From: Cyclobacteriaceae bacterium
GTDB taxonomy: Bacteria; Bacteroidota; Bacteroidia; Cytophagales; Cyclobacteriaceae
Length of the DNA: 64,000 nt
Direction: 5' to 3'
Assembly (NCBI GenBank): GCA_958296015.1
Contig: CATQIH010000013.1
Span: forward strand, 1-64,000
Shown: positions 44,421 to 53,700 of the stretch, piece by piece
Layout of the letters: each line of letters opens with the position of its first letter
Numbering within the stretch: the first letter of the stretch is position 1
The notes under the pieces: generated by a model
The model's input: the letters and a program-made list of their open reading frames with translations, nothing else
What the model was told of the DNA's origin: nothing
Database searches by the model: none
Translations under genes and position numbers: made by a program

Positions 44421-45333
44421 AAACGTTTGGTAGTTATTTAAAAGGTGTTGATGCATTTTTGATTATAATCAACGATAAAGAGTTTAGTGACTAAATGATG
44501 ATACCGCGCCACGGTGGCTTTAACTTACGAGAGAAAGATAAACTTCTACGCACATATCCCGGCGGGGAACCGCTGGTTATTCTTGCTCTAAGCGTAGCCC
44601 AATAACGCTCAATATGATTGGCCGCCGTGGCACGGTTTGTCTTTCTTATTTCCCTACTTGTTGATGATTTCCTTTACTACAAAGTATCTTGTAAGACTTC
44701 CATAGGTCGCTGTAAGATTGACATCGTAGGTACTCAAGAGGAATTTTGCGTACCAATCTTCGGAAAGTCTTCTTACCCGGTCTGGGCGACTGCGGTCACC
44801 AATGATATAAGCTACAATCTGTCGTGTATGACGGCTAAGGGCCGCCCATAGCCACTGTTTATTAGCTTTCCGTCCGCAAAATCCACACAATTCATCCAAT
44901 TCTATAATGTCATCAGCCTGACAGCTAGCCACCTGTGTCTTGAAATCAGCTAAAAGTAAGCAGGTCATGTTGAGTTGATGGTACACTTGGTAATAGCTAA
45001 TAGCAAAAACACGTGCCACACCACATAGACTCAAACGCTCTAAAAAAGAACGGATCAAACAGTTGACATCCACATCAAGTGATTTTTTGCGATCTAATAC
45101 AGGGCAACTGCCACAAGCTTTGCATTTGATACGTTGATTGCAGTGACGGCTAAAGCCATTTTTAACAATGTCTGCACTATTACATTTGGAACATTTCTCT
45201 ATCGCGCGGCGAACCGTCTTTACTTCTGTAAGCATAGCGGTTTTGGTGTTTTGTTTATTTGATCACTCAAAACTAATCAAAACCCTCTATGCTTACCTTT
45301 CCATCAACACCTTTTTAGAACTACCAAACGTTT
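44421..45333 (-). mobile_element. IS1-family insertion sequence with intact ends and 8-bp target duplication
   Basis: Element body about 44429-45325 (897 bp). The left end GGTAGTTATTTAAAAGGTGT and the right end, read inward, GGTAGTTCTAAAAAGGTGTT match over about 24 bases with one indel. Both ends are flanked by AAACGTTT (44421-44428 and 45326-45333), an 8-bp target duplication as expected for IS1. One transposase gene fills it on the minus strand but is frameshifted. It landed in a gap between recR and the DUF423 gene without breaking either. Confidence 0.88.
44438..45235 (-). pseudogene. IS1-family transposase, at least three frameshifts
   Basis: N-terminal zinc-finger/helix-turn-helix part (CSKCNSADIVKNG...CKACG) and catalytic start (DIIELDELCGFCGRKANKQWLWAALSRHTRQIVAYIIGD) are intact for about 165 residues. 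After that the frame must shift near 44741 to recover SYSDLWKSYK and HQQVGK, near 44650 to recover HIERYWATLRARI and RRSLSFSRKL, and near 44505 to recover HHLVTKLFIVDYN. The last frame stops at 44438 inside the left end, as in IS1. IS1's own programmed shift lies at the insA/insB junction, not here, so this copy is probably dead unless the breaks are sequencing errors. Confidence 0.85.
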
Positions 45334-45423
45334 GTTTCTTTGCTTTTTGAAGTGGTTTATGAAGCACATCAGGTTTGATAAATTCTAGTAGTGCATCAGA
45401 ACCGCAATCCATTGCAACTTGAC

Positions 45424-45801
45424 TCAATCCAGCCCTTTGTAACAGGCAAAAAACAGCAACACCCAACCTGCTATAAAGAACAAACCGCCTACGGGCGTAA
45501 TCATACCCAGCCAGCGGTATCCGCTTCCGCTCAGCAGATACAGGGAGCCACAAAATACAGCGATGCCGATCATCATCGAAATGGCCGCATAATCTAATAA
45601 CCTGTCATTGATCTTAAACATAAGCACACCAATAGCCAACAGTGCCAATGCGTGATAGAACTGGTATTGCACGGCTGTTTCAAAAGTGGCTGTCCTGCCT
45701 TTTGCTTCCAGTATTTCCTGTAGAGCATGTGCCCCAAAGGCACCAATCATCACCGAGAAAGCTCCCAAAGCAGAAGCTGTGATCAATACGAATTTTTGCA
45801 T
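45424..45801 (-). CDS. DUF423 small membrane protein
   Basis: 125 residues from the ATG at 45801 (MQKFVLITASALGAFSVMIGAFGAHAL). DUF423 pattern: ASALGAxxVxxGAFGAHAL, then TAVQYQFYHALALL, and AGSLYLLSGxGYRWLGxITPxGG-like stretch CGSLYLLSGSGYRWLGMITPVGG. Four transmembrane helices, function unknown. It is 13 bases downstream of yggS and probably co-transcribed. The IS1-like element sits 90 bases beyond its stop. Confidence 0.94.
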   Translation of the reverse strand: MQKFVLITASALGAFSVMIGAFGAHALQEILEAKGRTATFETAVQYQFYHALALLAIGVLMFKINDRLLDYAAISMMIGIAVFCGSLYLLSGSGYRWLGMITPVGGLFFIAGWVLLFFACYKGLD

Positions 45802-45814
45802 ATATAGTTTATTG

Positions 45815-46483
45815 TTACCGGCTTCCAAAAATTGTAGTACCAATCCTGATCATGGTACTACTTTCTTCCAGTGCTATCTGAAAGTCGCTGCTCATACCCA
45901 TAGACAACACCTGCATTTGGATGTTGTCAGGAAGGTCAGCCTTGCTTTTTATACGCTCAAAGAGTTGTTTCAAATAAGCAAATTCTCTACGCACCTGTAC
46001 CTGATTGTCTGTAAAAGTAGCCATACCCATCAACCCAAGTACACGCACCTGTTTAAACTTTGCGATGTCCTGATTGTTCAGCATATCCAGTAGTTCTTCT
46101 TCTGAGAATCCAAACTTCTCTTCCTCTCTGGCAATATGAACTTGTAACAGACAATCAACTACTTTGTCTATTTTTTGGGCCTGCTTGTCAATTTCCTGTA
46201 GCAATCTATAACTGTCTACTGCATGGATCAAATGCACAAAAGGCACGATATACTTCACTTTATTTCGTTGCAAATGCCCTATCATATGCCATCTGATATC
46301 TTTGGGCATAGCATCGTATTTGTCAGTAAGCTCCTGCACTTTATTCTCTCCAAAATCTCTGACACCTGCTTCATAAGCTTCCATGAGCATAGATACCGGC
46401 TTGGTTTTACTCACAGCTATTAGCTGACATGAATATGCTGTAATCTGTTCCTGAATTGATTTTATATTATTAGCAATACTCAT
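45815..46483 (-). CDS. yggS: YggS-family PLP-binding homeostasis protein
   Basis: 222 residues from the ATG at 46483 (MSIANNIKSIQEQI). Alanine-racemase-like TIM barrel with the PLP lysine in LIAVSKTKPV and family motifs DFGENKVQEL, WHMIGHLQRNKVKYI, VLGLMGMATF, VLSMGMSSDFQIALEESSTMIRIGTTIFG. Binds pyridoxal phosphate and keeps B6 and amino-acid pools in balance, with no known catalysis. Paired with DUF423. Confidence 0.96.
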   Translation of the reverse strand: MSIANNIKSIQEQITAYSCQLIAVSKTKPVSMLMEAYEAGVRDFGENKVQELTDKYDAMPKDIRWHMIGHLQRNKVKYIVPFVHLIHAVDSYRLLQEIDKQAQKIDKVVDCLLQVHIAREEEKFGFSEEELLDMLNNQDIAKFKQVRVLGLMGMATFTDNQVQVRREFAYLKQLFERIKSKADLPDNIQMQVLSMGMSSDFQIALEESSTMIRIGTTIFGSR

Positions 46484-46590
46484 AGAGCTTGGGTAGTTTG
46501 ATCTGGTTTGCATTAAAAACTCTAACAATCAAGCCTTGTGTAAGTTCTGTTATTGCCATCAAAATTATACAAAATCAACTAACTACCAGC

Positions 46591-47181
46591 ATGTACAAGA
46601 AAATTATAGCCAGCATAGTACTTGCCGCCCTTGGCACAGCAGGATATGCGCAGCAGCAACAACTCAATACGCTTAACAGGCAAAGAAATAAAAGCATCAA
46701 AGCGGGTATGGTCACGTTAGGAAGCTGGTCTGTATTAAATATAGCCATAAGTACAATACTGATGCCCCAAACCTCTGGAGAACGCTATTACTTTTTGCAA
46801 ATGAATGCCTTATGGAATGCCGTCAACTTAGGCATAGCCGGCTTAGGATACTACAACGCGCTTCACACTCCATTGCCTGAGAATGTCTCTTCTTCTGTTA
46901 AACAGCAGTATAAGTTGCAGAAAATATTACTCTTTAATGCTGGCCTAGATGTGGCGTATATGGCTACCGGCGTATATCTGAATGAAAAGGCAAAAACCAG
47001 CCCCGACAAAGCAGCACGCTTTCGGGGTTACGGAAAATCTGTCATACTACAGGGAGCGTTTCTGCTCACTTTCGATGTAATATTATATTTTGTGCTCAAC
47101 AAGCAGAATCAACACCTGCTTTCTATGCTCAAAAATGTGAGAATAAGCACGAATAGTATTGGTTACAGAAAGATTTTCTAG
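46591..47181 (+). CDS. Hypothetical membrane protein, DUF6992-like
   Basis: 196 residues from the ATG at 46591, giving a signal peptide (MYKKIIASIVLAALGTAGYAQ). The frame is open upstream but that leader overlaps the yggS promoter. Four hydrophobic segments follow, with GMVTLGSWSVLNIAISTILM, MNALWNAVNLGIAGLGYYNAL, LFNAGLDVAYMATGVYLNEKA and GAFLLTFDVILYFVLN. I believe this corresponds to a small Bacteroidota membrane family (DUF6992), from memory only. Function unknown. uvrC follows 24 bases later. Confidence 0.8.
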   Translation: MYKKIIASIVLAALGTAGYAQQQQLNTLNRQRNKSIKAGMVTLGSWSVLNIAISTILMPQTSGERYYFLQMNALWNAVNLGIAGLGYYNALHTPLPENVSSSVKQQYKLQKILLFNAGLDVAYMATGVYLNEKAKTSPDKAARFRGYGKSVILQGAFLLTFDVILYFVLNKQNQHLLSMLKNVRISTNSIGYRKIF

Positions 47182-47205
47182 CTGGCTTTTTTGTTATGTA
47201 AACAT

Positions 47206-49017
47206 ATGGAAGTACCAAGTTACACAAGAGAAGAATACAACAAACTGCCCGATGAGCCTGGCGTATACAGGTTTTATAATGCAGCAGATACGCTAATCTA
47301 TGTAGGCAAAGCCAAAAGTCTTAAAAAACGTGTTAGCAGTTATTTTAACAAATCAGCCAATGCCAATCGTAAGACCATCAAGATGGTTAGCGAGATCAAA
47401 TACATAGAGTTTACGATTGTCAATTCGGAGTTTGATGCTTTGCTGCTGGAGAATAGCCTCATTAAAAAGAACCAGCCCAAATACAATATTCTACTTAAAG
47501 ATGACAAAAGTTATCCATACATACTGCTGACCGGCGAGCGTTTTCCACGTATCATTCCTACCCGACGCATGGTGCCCGGTGCAGGTCGCTATTTTGGTCC
47601 TTTTGCAAGCATCAAAGCCATGAACAACATCCTGGATCTGCTGCGCAATCTTTATACGATCCGCACCTGCCGTTATGACCTTTCCGAAGAAAATATCCGC
47701 CAAGGTAAATTTAAAATATGCCTGGAATATCATCTGGGCAACTGCAAAGGTCCCTGCGAGGCGTTACAATCGGAGGAAAACTATATGAAGGACATAGAAC
47801 AGGCGACCAACATTCTGAAGGGTAACCTGGCTGTTGCCCGCACGTATTTCAAACAAAAGATGCAAGAAGCCGCAGAAACATTGAACTTTGAGATGGCGCA
47901 ATACTTCAAAGATAAACAGGAACTTCTATCAAAATACCAGGCCAAATCTACAGTTGTCAATCCAGAAATAGGCGATACGGATATTTTTACCATTGTATCC
48001 AATGATAAAACAGCTTTTCTCAATTATATGAAATCAAACAATGGTGCAATTGTATTAACTAAAACTATCGAGGTGAAGAAAAAGCTGGATGAGAGCGAAG
48101 GAGAAATCCTGGCTTTGATGATCGTTGAACTCAGAGACAGGTATCTAAGCACCACAAAAGACATACTAACCAATGTGGAAGTGCCCTTTGAGCTGCCCGA
48201 TGTTAACATTGTGGTTCCAAAAATTGGTGATAAACGCAAGCTGGTTGATCTGTCTATCAAAAACGCTCTGTACTACAAAAAGGAAAGGCAGGAGCAGACT
48301 GTTTCTACCAAACACAAGGAGAATAGGGTGCTCATCAAGCTTAAAGAAGATTTGAGGCTTACCCAGCTGCCTATGCGTATTGAGTGCTTTGATAACTCTA
48401 ACTTTCAGGGTACCAATCCGGTAGCTTCTATGGTATGTTTTGTCAATGGCAGACCTTCTAAAAAAGACTACCGGAAATTCAATATCAAAACCGTAGTCGG
48501 GCCTGATGATTTTGCCTCTATGCACGAAATTGTTTTCAGAAGATACAACCGCCTCATCACAGAAGACATTCCGCTGCCTGACCTTATTGTGATAGATGGG
48601 GGCAAGGGCCAGCTAGGTGCTGCCTGTGATGCACTCAAAGAGCTTGGCATTTACGGGCAAGTGCCGATCATTGGCATCGCCAAAAGGCTGGAAGAGATTT
48701 ATACTCCTGATGATCCGTATCCGCTGCACATAGACAAAAAATCAGAGTCTCTGATGCTAATCCAGCGTGTCCGGGATGAGGCACACAGATTTGCCATCAC
48801 ATTTCACAGAAAAAAGCGGTCTATCAGCACCTTCAGAAGCGAACTGGAAGATATCAAAGGCATTGGCAAACAAACGGCTATGTTGTTATTGAAAAATTTT
48901 AAATCTTTGAAAAATATCAAAGACTCATCTTTAGAAGACATTGCTAGTGTGGTTGGTACCCAAAAGGCTAAGATCGTAAAAGATGCACTCAATCAAACAA
49001 AAAAGGAAGCCTCCTAA
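47206..49017 (+). CDS. uvrC: UvrABC excinuclease subunit C
   Basis: Makes both incisions in nucleotide excision repair. 603 residues from the ATG at 47206. GIY-YIG nuclease (PGVYRFYNAADTLIYVGKAKSLKKRVSSYF), a cysteine cluster (CLEYHLGNCKGPCEA), UVR motif (LNFEMAQYFKDKQEL), the RNase-H-like second nuclease (RIECFDNSNFQGTNPVASMVCFVNG; LIVIDGGKGQLGAA), and C-terminal helix-hairpin-helix (LEDIKGIGKQTAMLLLKNF). Confidence 0.97.
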   Translation: MEVPSYTREEYNKLPDEPGVYRFYNAADTLIYVGKAKSLKKRVSSYFNKSANANRKTIKMVSEIKYIEFTIVNSEFDALLLENSLIKKNQPKYNILLKDDKSYPYILLTGERFPRIIPTRRMVPGAGRYFGPFASIKAMNNILDLLRNLYTIRTCRYDLSEENIRQGKFKICLEYHLGNCKGPCEALQSEENYMKDIEQATNILKGNLAVARTYFKQKMQEAAETLNFEMAQYFKDKQELLSKYQAKSTVVNPEIGDTDIFTIVSNDKTAFLNYMKSNNGAIVLTKTIEVKKKLDESEGEILALMIVELRDRYLSTTKDILTNVEVPFELPDVNIVVPKIGDKRKLVDLSIKNALYYKKERQEQTVSTKHKENRVLIKLKEDLRLTQLPMRIECFDNSNFQGTNPVASMVCFVNGRPSKKDYRKFNIKTVVGPDDFASMHEIVFRRYNRLITEDIPLPDLIVIDGGKGQLGAACDALKELGIYGQVPIIGIAKRLEEIYTPDDPYPLHIDKKSESLMLIQRVRDEAHRFAITFHRKKRSISTFRSELEDIKGIGKQTAMLLLKNFKSLKNIKDSSLEDIASVVGTQKAKIVKDALNQTKKEAS

Positions 49018-49030
49018 GAAGCTCCCTTTC
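48999..49030 (-). terminator. Terminator for the gld operon, overlapping the uvrC 3' end
   Basis: On the minus strand GGGAGC pairs with GCTTCC (one G-U pair) across a short loop and is followed by six T residues. It lies just past the gldN stop and overlaps the last codons of convergent uvrC. Confidence 0.6.
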
Positions 49031-49052
49031 GATGTTTGTGTTATGAAAACTA

Positions 49053-49979
49053 TTAATATTCCCAAAGTTGGTGCTCTCGCTCAAGCATATCATACTCATA
49101 GTCCAAAGATTTGAGCAATGCCTGACGGCGGTTACCATCCTCCATGTCTATGATATATTCATCATCCGGGTTGGAATACTTCACAACTCTGCCACTAAAC
49201 AACCTCAAGTCAAAAGCATACTCCAGATTAAGGTGCTTGGCATTGTTATAAGGGTTTACCCAAACCGCTGTTTCAGGGTTTTCATGGAAAACACGAATCA
49301 AATCTTTGTATTTGAAAGAAGCTACCGGGCGCAGTAAGCCTGTTTCCGGAAAATTCTCAGGAGGAAGAATCATAGTAACTGCCTGAATGTCATAATACTG
49401 ACGACCACGCTCTTTATCAAAAATTACATCCTCCATCAATTCCAGTACGGTAACATCACGCGGCCCAAAAAGCAATGGCTCGTTGGCATTGGCCGCAGGC
49501 GTACTTTCGCCTTTTACTTTTGTGCCTTCTGCACCCTGTCCGGAGGAACTACTGTCTCCCCAGGCATCGCCCCAACCATCATCCTGCTTTTGCTCTTGCC
49601 CAAAACCCATCGCAATCTCATCTTCCGTAGGACCTACCTCATCCGTGGGGATGGAAAGTTTCTCGATGAACTGCTCTTTAGACATACGCGTAGTGAGCGA
49701 ATCACTGGTGTATGGATACAGCGTACCATTCATAACTGCATCGATGATCGTTTTGGTAATTTGCCGGTTTTCAGAAAAGAAGGGTTTATTCTGCTTTTCT
49801 CTCAGATCTATCCTGCGCCACACACGGGTGGCATATAGCTGATCTGATTCTGCAATAGGCCGGACGGAATTAGGATTGTATTCGCTGGTGGCTTCCTGTG
49901 CATTTGCTGCCAGAGAAACGCAGCAGGAAATTGCAACAGCTCCTATTCCATGTTTTAGTAAAGAATTAAAAGTTTTCAT
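49053..49979 (-). CDS. gldN: Gliding motility / type IX secretion protein GldN
   Basis: 308 residues with signal peptide (ending SLAANA). Domain pattern: DQLYATRVWRRIDLREKQNKPFF, TLYPYTSDSLTTRMSKEQF, and the GFGQEQKQDDGWGDAWGD low-complexity insert (about 125-160) before the conserved GPRDVTVLELMEDVIFDKERGR. GldN (PorN) forms, with GldK, a ring beneath the outer membrane. Last gene of porP-gldKLMN. The Ser/Gly/Asp-rich insert varies among homologues. Confidence 0.96.
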   Translation of the reverse strand: MKTFNSLLKHGIGAVAISCCVSLAANAQEATSEYNPNSVRPIAESDQLYATRVWRRIDLREKQNKPFFSENRQITKTIIDAVMNGTLYPYTSDSLTTRMSKEQFIEKLSIPTDEVGPTEDEIAMGFGQEQKQDDGWGDAWGDSSSSGQGAEGTKVKGESTPAANANEPLLFGPRDVTVLELMEDVIFDKERGRQYYDIQAVTMILPPENFPETGLLRPVASFKYKDLIRVFHENPETAVWVNPYNNAKHLNLEYAFDLRLFSGRVVKYSNPDDEYIIDMEDGNRRQALLKSLDYEYDMLEREHQLWEY

Positions 49980-49999
49980 AACACCTGTTTTTACACAAA

Positions 50000-51592
50000 T
50001 TAATTCAAGAATATCGTACTGATTTTATCAGATTCAGTGAGTTTCACATCTTCCAACTGACCTTTAAAATTCATTCTTTGTACTTTTTTCACTTCTATCA
50101 CCAAGCGATCGCCAGGTTTTGCTTTAGACATCATGCTACTGATGTTGGCAGATTCATTAGTCAGCTTCATAATTCCTCCAGGAACAGGGCGGCTACCACG
50201 AGCCAGCACGATGTCCGCTTCTATCACTTTGTAACGAGCGTCTTTTGGTAAGAAACTAGCAAAGTCTTCATCAGGAATAGCCTTCACTGTTAGGGAGCGG
50301 AAACGGTTGATTTCCTCACCTTTTTTCAGATCAACAGGCTTATTTCCCGGACCAAAAACTTCAATGCTAGGCTTTGGCACTCGTTTTACAGAGAAAGACT
50401 CGCTGCCAATGCTGTAGCCATTGCTGCTCACACTTAGATTCACCTTTGCATTACTAGGTACAACGGTGACCGCACCGGTTTTTTTACCGGGGAAAGTAGA
50501 AGCTCCGTTTGCTGTGAACGAAGGGTTATACGTGGTTCCTAACGCAGGAACGTTGATCTGTAGTTCATTACCACAGTTGAGGTATAACGCCTGCACAGAA
50601 GCAGACTGCACCTGGATCACAGGTTTTGTCACATAGTAGGAGAAAGTCTGCTCGTATACTTCTTTGTTAGCTCCCTGCTCTACTGCAATAGCTGCTTTGA
50701 AACTACGCTCTGCACGGTTGTCAGCATCGTATTTGTCTGCATCGGCCGTAAACTCAATCTTACCCATGCCATTTTCTACCGGAACGCTTTTGCCGTTAAC
50801 CGTCATCACAGGATTCACTGCACTTGAAGACGCTGCGATAAACAGGTCAGCCTTATATTTGGTACCCGCAGCCACTACGTTAGATTCAGGGCGAACCATG
50901 GCTACGATATTGTCAAATTTAAGGTCTTTAGCACCCACCTGGCGAGCCAGATGGTCGAGTGCTGCTGTTTCGCGTGCCAGTACTTCTGTTTTCAACTGGC
51001 TCAGTGAAGCTAACCCTGCTACCATCGGCGTGTTCAGAAAGGTAATCTCTGAAAAACTCTTCATGTTTTGCTCAGGATTATCTTTGAACGTAGGATTGTC
51101 CTTCGCATCCAGCGCAATCGGGCTGATATCCATACCGGTGGTACTAGCAATATAGCTTGCATACGAGTTCAAATCTGCCTTCAACTGATCTCCATGCTTC
51201 TGGCGTACCATAAGATCGGCAATCTCTTCTTCGTTCTTCATGCCTTTGTAAGTACCATCTTCCTCAAGATCGCCAGTCATTACAACAAACTTTCTTTTTA
51301 GAGAATCAAGAATGTTGATCACCTGACTGGTCTTCTCACGTACATCGCGGGCCTTTTGCAGTACAGCCACGTCTTCTTTTCTGTCACCTGCTTCTTTAAC
51401 AGCACCACTAATTCTATCAACTGTATTGTTGTTTTTGATTTTAGAATTGTCTACTGCTTGCTCTAAGCTGTTATCTATAAAGATAAACTTCTCTAATACG
51501 GTATTACTTACCTGCAACGCCAGAAGCGCTGTTAACACCAGGTACATCATACCGATCATCTTTTGTCTTGGGGTTTCTTTTCCGCCAGCCAT
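50000..51592 (-). CDS. gldM: Gliding motility / type IX secretion motor protein GldM
   Basis: 530 residues. A single N-terminal membrane helix (PRQKMIGMMYLVLTALLALQVSNTVL) is followed by a long periplasmic arm of helical and beta domains, ending in VKLTESDKISTIFLN. With GldL it forms the proton-driven rotary motor that powers secretion and gliding. 20 bases before gldN. Confidence 0.96.
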   Translation of the reverse strand: MAGGKETPRQKMIGMMYLVLTALLALQVSNTVLEKFIFIDNSLEQAVDNSKIKNNNTVDRISGAVKEAGDRKEDVAVLQKARDVREKTSQVINILDSLKRKFVVMTGDLEEDGTYKGMKNEEEIADLMVRQKHGDQLKADLNSYASYIASTTGMDISPIALDAKDNPTFKDNPEQNMKSFSEITFLNTPMVAGLASLSQLKTEVLARETAALDHLARQVGAKDLKFDNIVAMVRPESNVVAAGTKYKADLFIAASSSAVNPVMTVNGKSVPVENGMGKIEFTADADKYDADNRAERSFKAAIAVEQGANKEVYEQTFSYYVTKPVIQVQSASVQALYLNCGNELQINVPALGTTYNPSFTANGASTFPGKKTGAVTVVPSNAKVNLSVSSNGYSIGSESFSVKRVPKPSIEVFGPGNKPVDLKKGEEINRFRSLTVKAIPDEDFASFLPKDARYKVIEADIVLARGSRPVPGGIMKLTNESANISSMMSKAKPGDRLVIEVKKVQRMNFKGQLEDVKLTESDKISTIFLN

Positions 51593-51626
51593 ATTTTCTG
51601 TTTATAAGTTTGTGATAAGAAAATAA

Positions 51627-52424
51627 TTAAGCTTTCATAGCACTTAACATGTTGCCATAAACCTTGTTGAGCGAAGCAATATTGCCGTTCAGAGAAGAGA
51701 AATTATTCTTGAACTGTTCAGCATCTTTGCTTGCCTGTGCCACGTTGTCCATAGCACCACTCAGGTTAGCATAGAACTTATTCATAGCTTTCAAATGGCT
51801 ATTGGCATCCTGTAGCTCCATTTCATATACAGCATTCAAAGAAGCCAGGTTTTTGGTGACCACCTGCACCTGCTCATGGTATTGCTTGGCATCTTTGGAA
51901 GCGTCGGCAAAAGTAGCCATTGCTGTCATAGATGTAGCATACGACTTATTCATGTTGGATAGCGACTGAGAAGCAGCACTTACGTTTTTAGCATATTCGT
52001 CAGTAGCTACGGCAGCATTTGTCATAGTGCCCATTTTGTTGACAGATTCAGAAAGGTTTTTCATACCTCTTCCCAGGCTGTCGATCAATTCTGGACCTAC
52101 TTTAGAGCTTTCCAGCATAGCGTCCAGCTTTTTGGTTACTGAATCGCCGTTGCCTACCTGCTTTCTCATAGGAGCAGCAATTTCACCTGCGAGTTCAGGA
52201 TACACCAGCGACCAGTCATATTCATTATGTTTTGGCTCAAAGGCACTGAAGAGGAAAATCACAGCCTCAGTAGTCAGACCTACGCCAAGCATAATACCTG
52301 CGCCTGGTAAATGGAGAATTTTAAACATTGCTCCTACGATTACGACAGCAGCACCAATTCCGTAAATTTTGGGCATAATTGAGCCGTACAGTAATTCCGA
52401 GAATCCACCTTTTTTCTTACTCAT
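51627..52424 (-). CDS. gldL: Gliding motility / type IX secretion motor protein GldL
   Basis: 265 residues. Two N-terminal membrane helices (LYGSIMPKIYGIGAAVVIVGAMFKILHLPGAG and MLGVGLTTEAVIFLFSAFEP, with the conserved membrane Glu in TTEAVIF thought to carry protons), then a long cytosolic coiled-coil with recurring NxxYxxxLxAM patterns. Stator partner of GldM. 34 bases before gldM. Confidence 0.96.
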   Translation of the reverse strand: MSKKKGGFSELLYGSIMPKIYGIGAAVVIVGAMFKILHLPGAGIMLGVGLTTEAVIFLFSAFEPKHNEYDWSLVYPELAGEIAAPMRKQVGNGDSVTKKLDAMLESSKVGPELIDSLGRGMKNLSESVNKMGTMTNAAVATDEYAKNVSAASQSLSNMNKSYATSMTAMATFADASKDAKQYHEQVQVVTKNLASLNAVYEMELQDANSHLKAMNKFYANLSGAMDNVAQASKDAEQFKNNFSSLNGNIASLNKVYGNMLSAMKA

Positions 52425-52486
52425 TTTTTGAAATTTTGATTGTTTGATGATTTAGACTGATTGTCAAAAAGATATTTGATTGATTG

Positions 52487-53533
52487 TTAAAATTCGTTAC
52501 CTGATGACCTGCCAATGTATGTCATAGCACATCTGAAGCCTGTGTAGGCAGTGGTAGAATCTTTGTTCATAAAACCACGTGTACCAGTTTGCAGGAAATA
52601 AGAGATGTCTTTCCATGAGCCACCTCTCACTACTTTGCGAGGCTCATTGGGGTCGTTATAGGTAGGGTTCAAATCCCAGACGATGGCAGTAGCTGCCGGA
52701 TTGTAGGCATCTTCGCACCACTCTGCTATGTTACCGGCCATATCATACAGGCCAAAGTCGTTGGCAAAGTAGGAAGCTACCGGTGCTGTATATGCAAAAC
52801 CATCGTCAAAATAGTTTCCACGGCCTGGCTTAAAATTGGCCAGCATACAGCCTTTGGAGTTTCTGATGTAAGGACCACCCCAGGGATATTTAGCCATATC
52901 TCTACCACCGCGGGCTGCATATTCCCATTCAGCTTCTGAAGGAAGCCTGAAATTTGGCATAGGAACCTCGCCATTGTTTTCGCGGTAATTGTTGAGATAA
53001 TCTGTTCTCCACAGGCAGAACACTTTAGCCGCCTCCCAATCCACGCCTACAACTGGGTAGTTGTCAAAGGCAGGATGAGACCAGTAATATTGGACAAGAG
53101 GATCTCCCATGTGATGCGTATAGTTTCTAGACCATACGGCAGTGTCGGGATACAACTCATCCATCAGGAAGTTGGCACCTTTGCCAACCATAAATTCATA
53201 TTCACCTCCTCCTTCCTGGAGTTCATTGATGAACTGACGATACTCATTGTTGGTAATTTCGGTATCATCCATATAAAACGCGCCAATTGTCACCTGCTTG
53301 TTAAAGCTGATCTGGGTGGCAATGGGATCTTCGTCTGCTTGCCCTGTATGAAATGTTCCGGCAGGAATCTGCACCATACCATAAGGGGTGGGCATACCAT
53401 CGTATTCCCTTCCTTGTACTCCTACGAGTTGGCCATGGTCATCATCTCCCCCTCCGAACAATCCACACCCTTGTAGAGCAAGCAATACTATCGCAGAAAG
53501 TATAGCGCTTCCGCTTCTAGAAGTTTTGCACAT
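52487..53533 (-). CDS. gldK: Gliding motility / type IX secretion lipoprotein GldK
   Basis: 348 residues from the ATG at 53533 (MCKTSRSGSAILS), with lipobox LQGC. Formylglycine-generating-enzyme (FGE)-like sulfatase-modifying fold: MVQIPAGTFHTGQADEDP, FYMDDTEITNNEYRQF, PVVGVDWEAAKVFCLWR, FRLPSEAEWEYAARGG, FGLYDMAGNIAEWCEDA, VVRGGSWKD, TGFRCAM. The GldK family has lost FGE catalysis and forms the periplasmic ring with GldN. Confidence 0.96.
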   Translation of the reverse strand: MCKTSRSGSAILSAIVLLALQGCGLFGGGDDDHGQLVGVQGREYDGMPTPYGMVQIPAGTFHTGQADEDPIATQISFNKQVTIGAFYMDDTEITNNEYRQFINELQEGGGEYEFMVGKGANFLMDELYPDTAVWSRNYTHHMGDPLVQYYWSHPAFDNYPVVGVDWEAAKVFCLWRTDYLNNYRENNGEVPMPNFRLPSEAEWEYAARGGRDMAKYPWGGPYIRNSKGCMLANFKPGRGNYFDDGFAYTAPVASYFANDFGLYDMAGNIAEWCEDAYNPAATAIVWDLNPTYNDPNEPRKVVRGGSWKDISYFLQTGTRGFMNKDSTTAYTGFRCAMTYIGRSSGNEF

Positions 53534-53700
53534 AACACAAATAAATTTTATACATACACAAATACAAGAACACAAATATTGCAAATGCTGTTCTAATTCA
53601 ACTACCTAAAACTCAATAAATTGTGACACTGTAATATTTTAGGTAAAAAGGATAAATAAATTGAATTATACTAAGCAAGCATGGTAATATAAGCAAAAAA

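Larger units (their letters stand above)
43958..44428. other. Non-coding region holding a promoter-like box, a 21-bp repeat array and a hairpin
   Basis: 471 bases between recR and the IS1-like element. It holds a TATCTTTG box (44004-44011), the 21-bp tandem array, and a minus-strand terminator. The reading frames that cross the repeats are low-complexity by-products of the 21-bp period and are unlikely to be genes. Confidence 0.6.

Noticed and set aside
44095-44433. Open frame with repeated LDSFCIS units across the 21-bp array
   Set aside because: It exists only because 21 is divisible by three; the opposite strand is equally open (SSEIQKE repeats). There is no sensible start, composition or flanking domain, so I treat the array as non-coding.
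44654-45235. Programmed ribosomal frameshifting to make an active IS1 transposase
   Set aside because: IS1 shifts at the insA/insB junction; here that junction is already fused in one frame and the breaks lie in the C-terminal catalytic part, with three needed.
52487-53533. Functional formylglycine-generating enzyme / sulfatase activator
   Set aside because: The fold matches, but the position in porP-gldKLMN and the lipobox identify GldK; no sulfatase genes are nearby.
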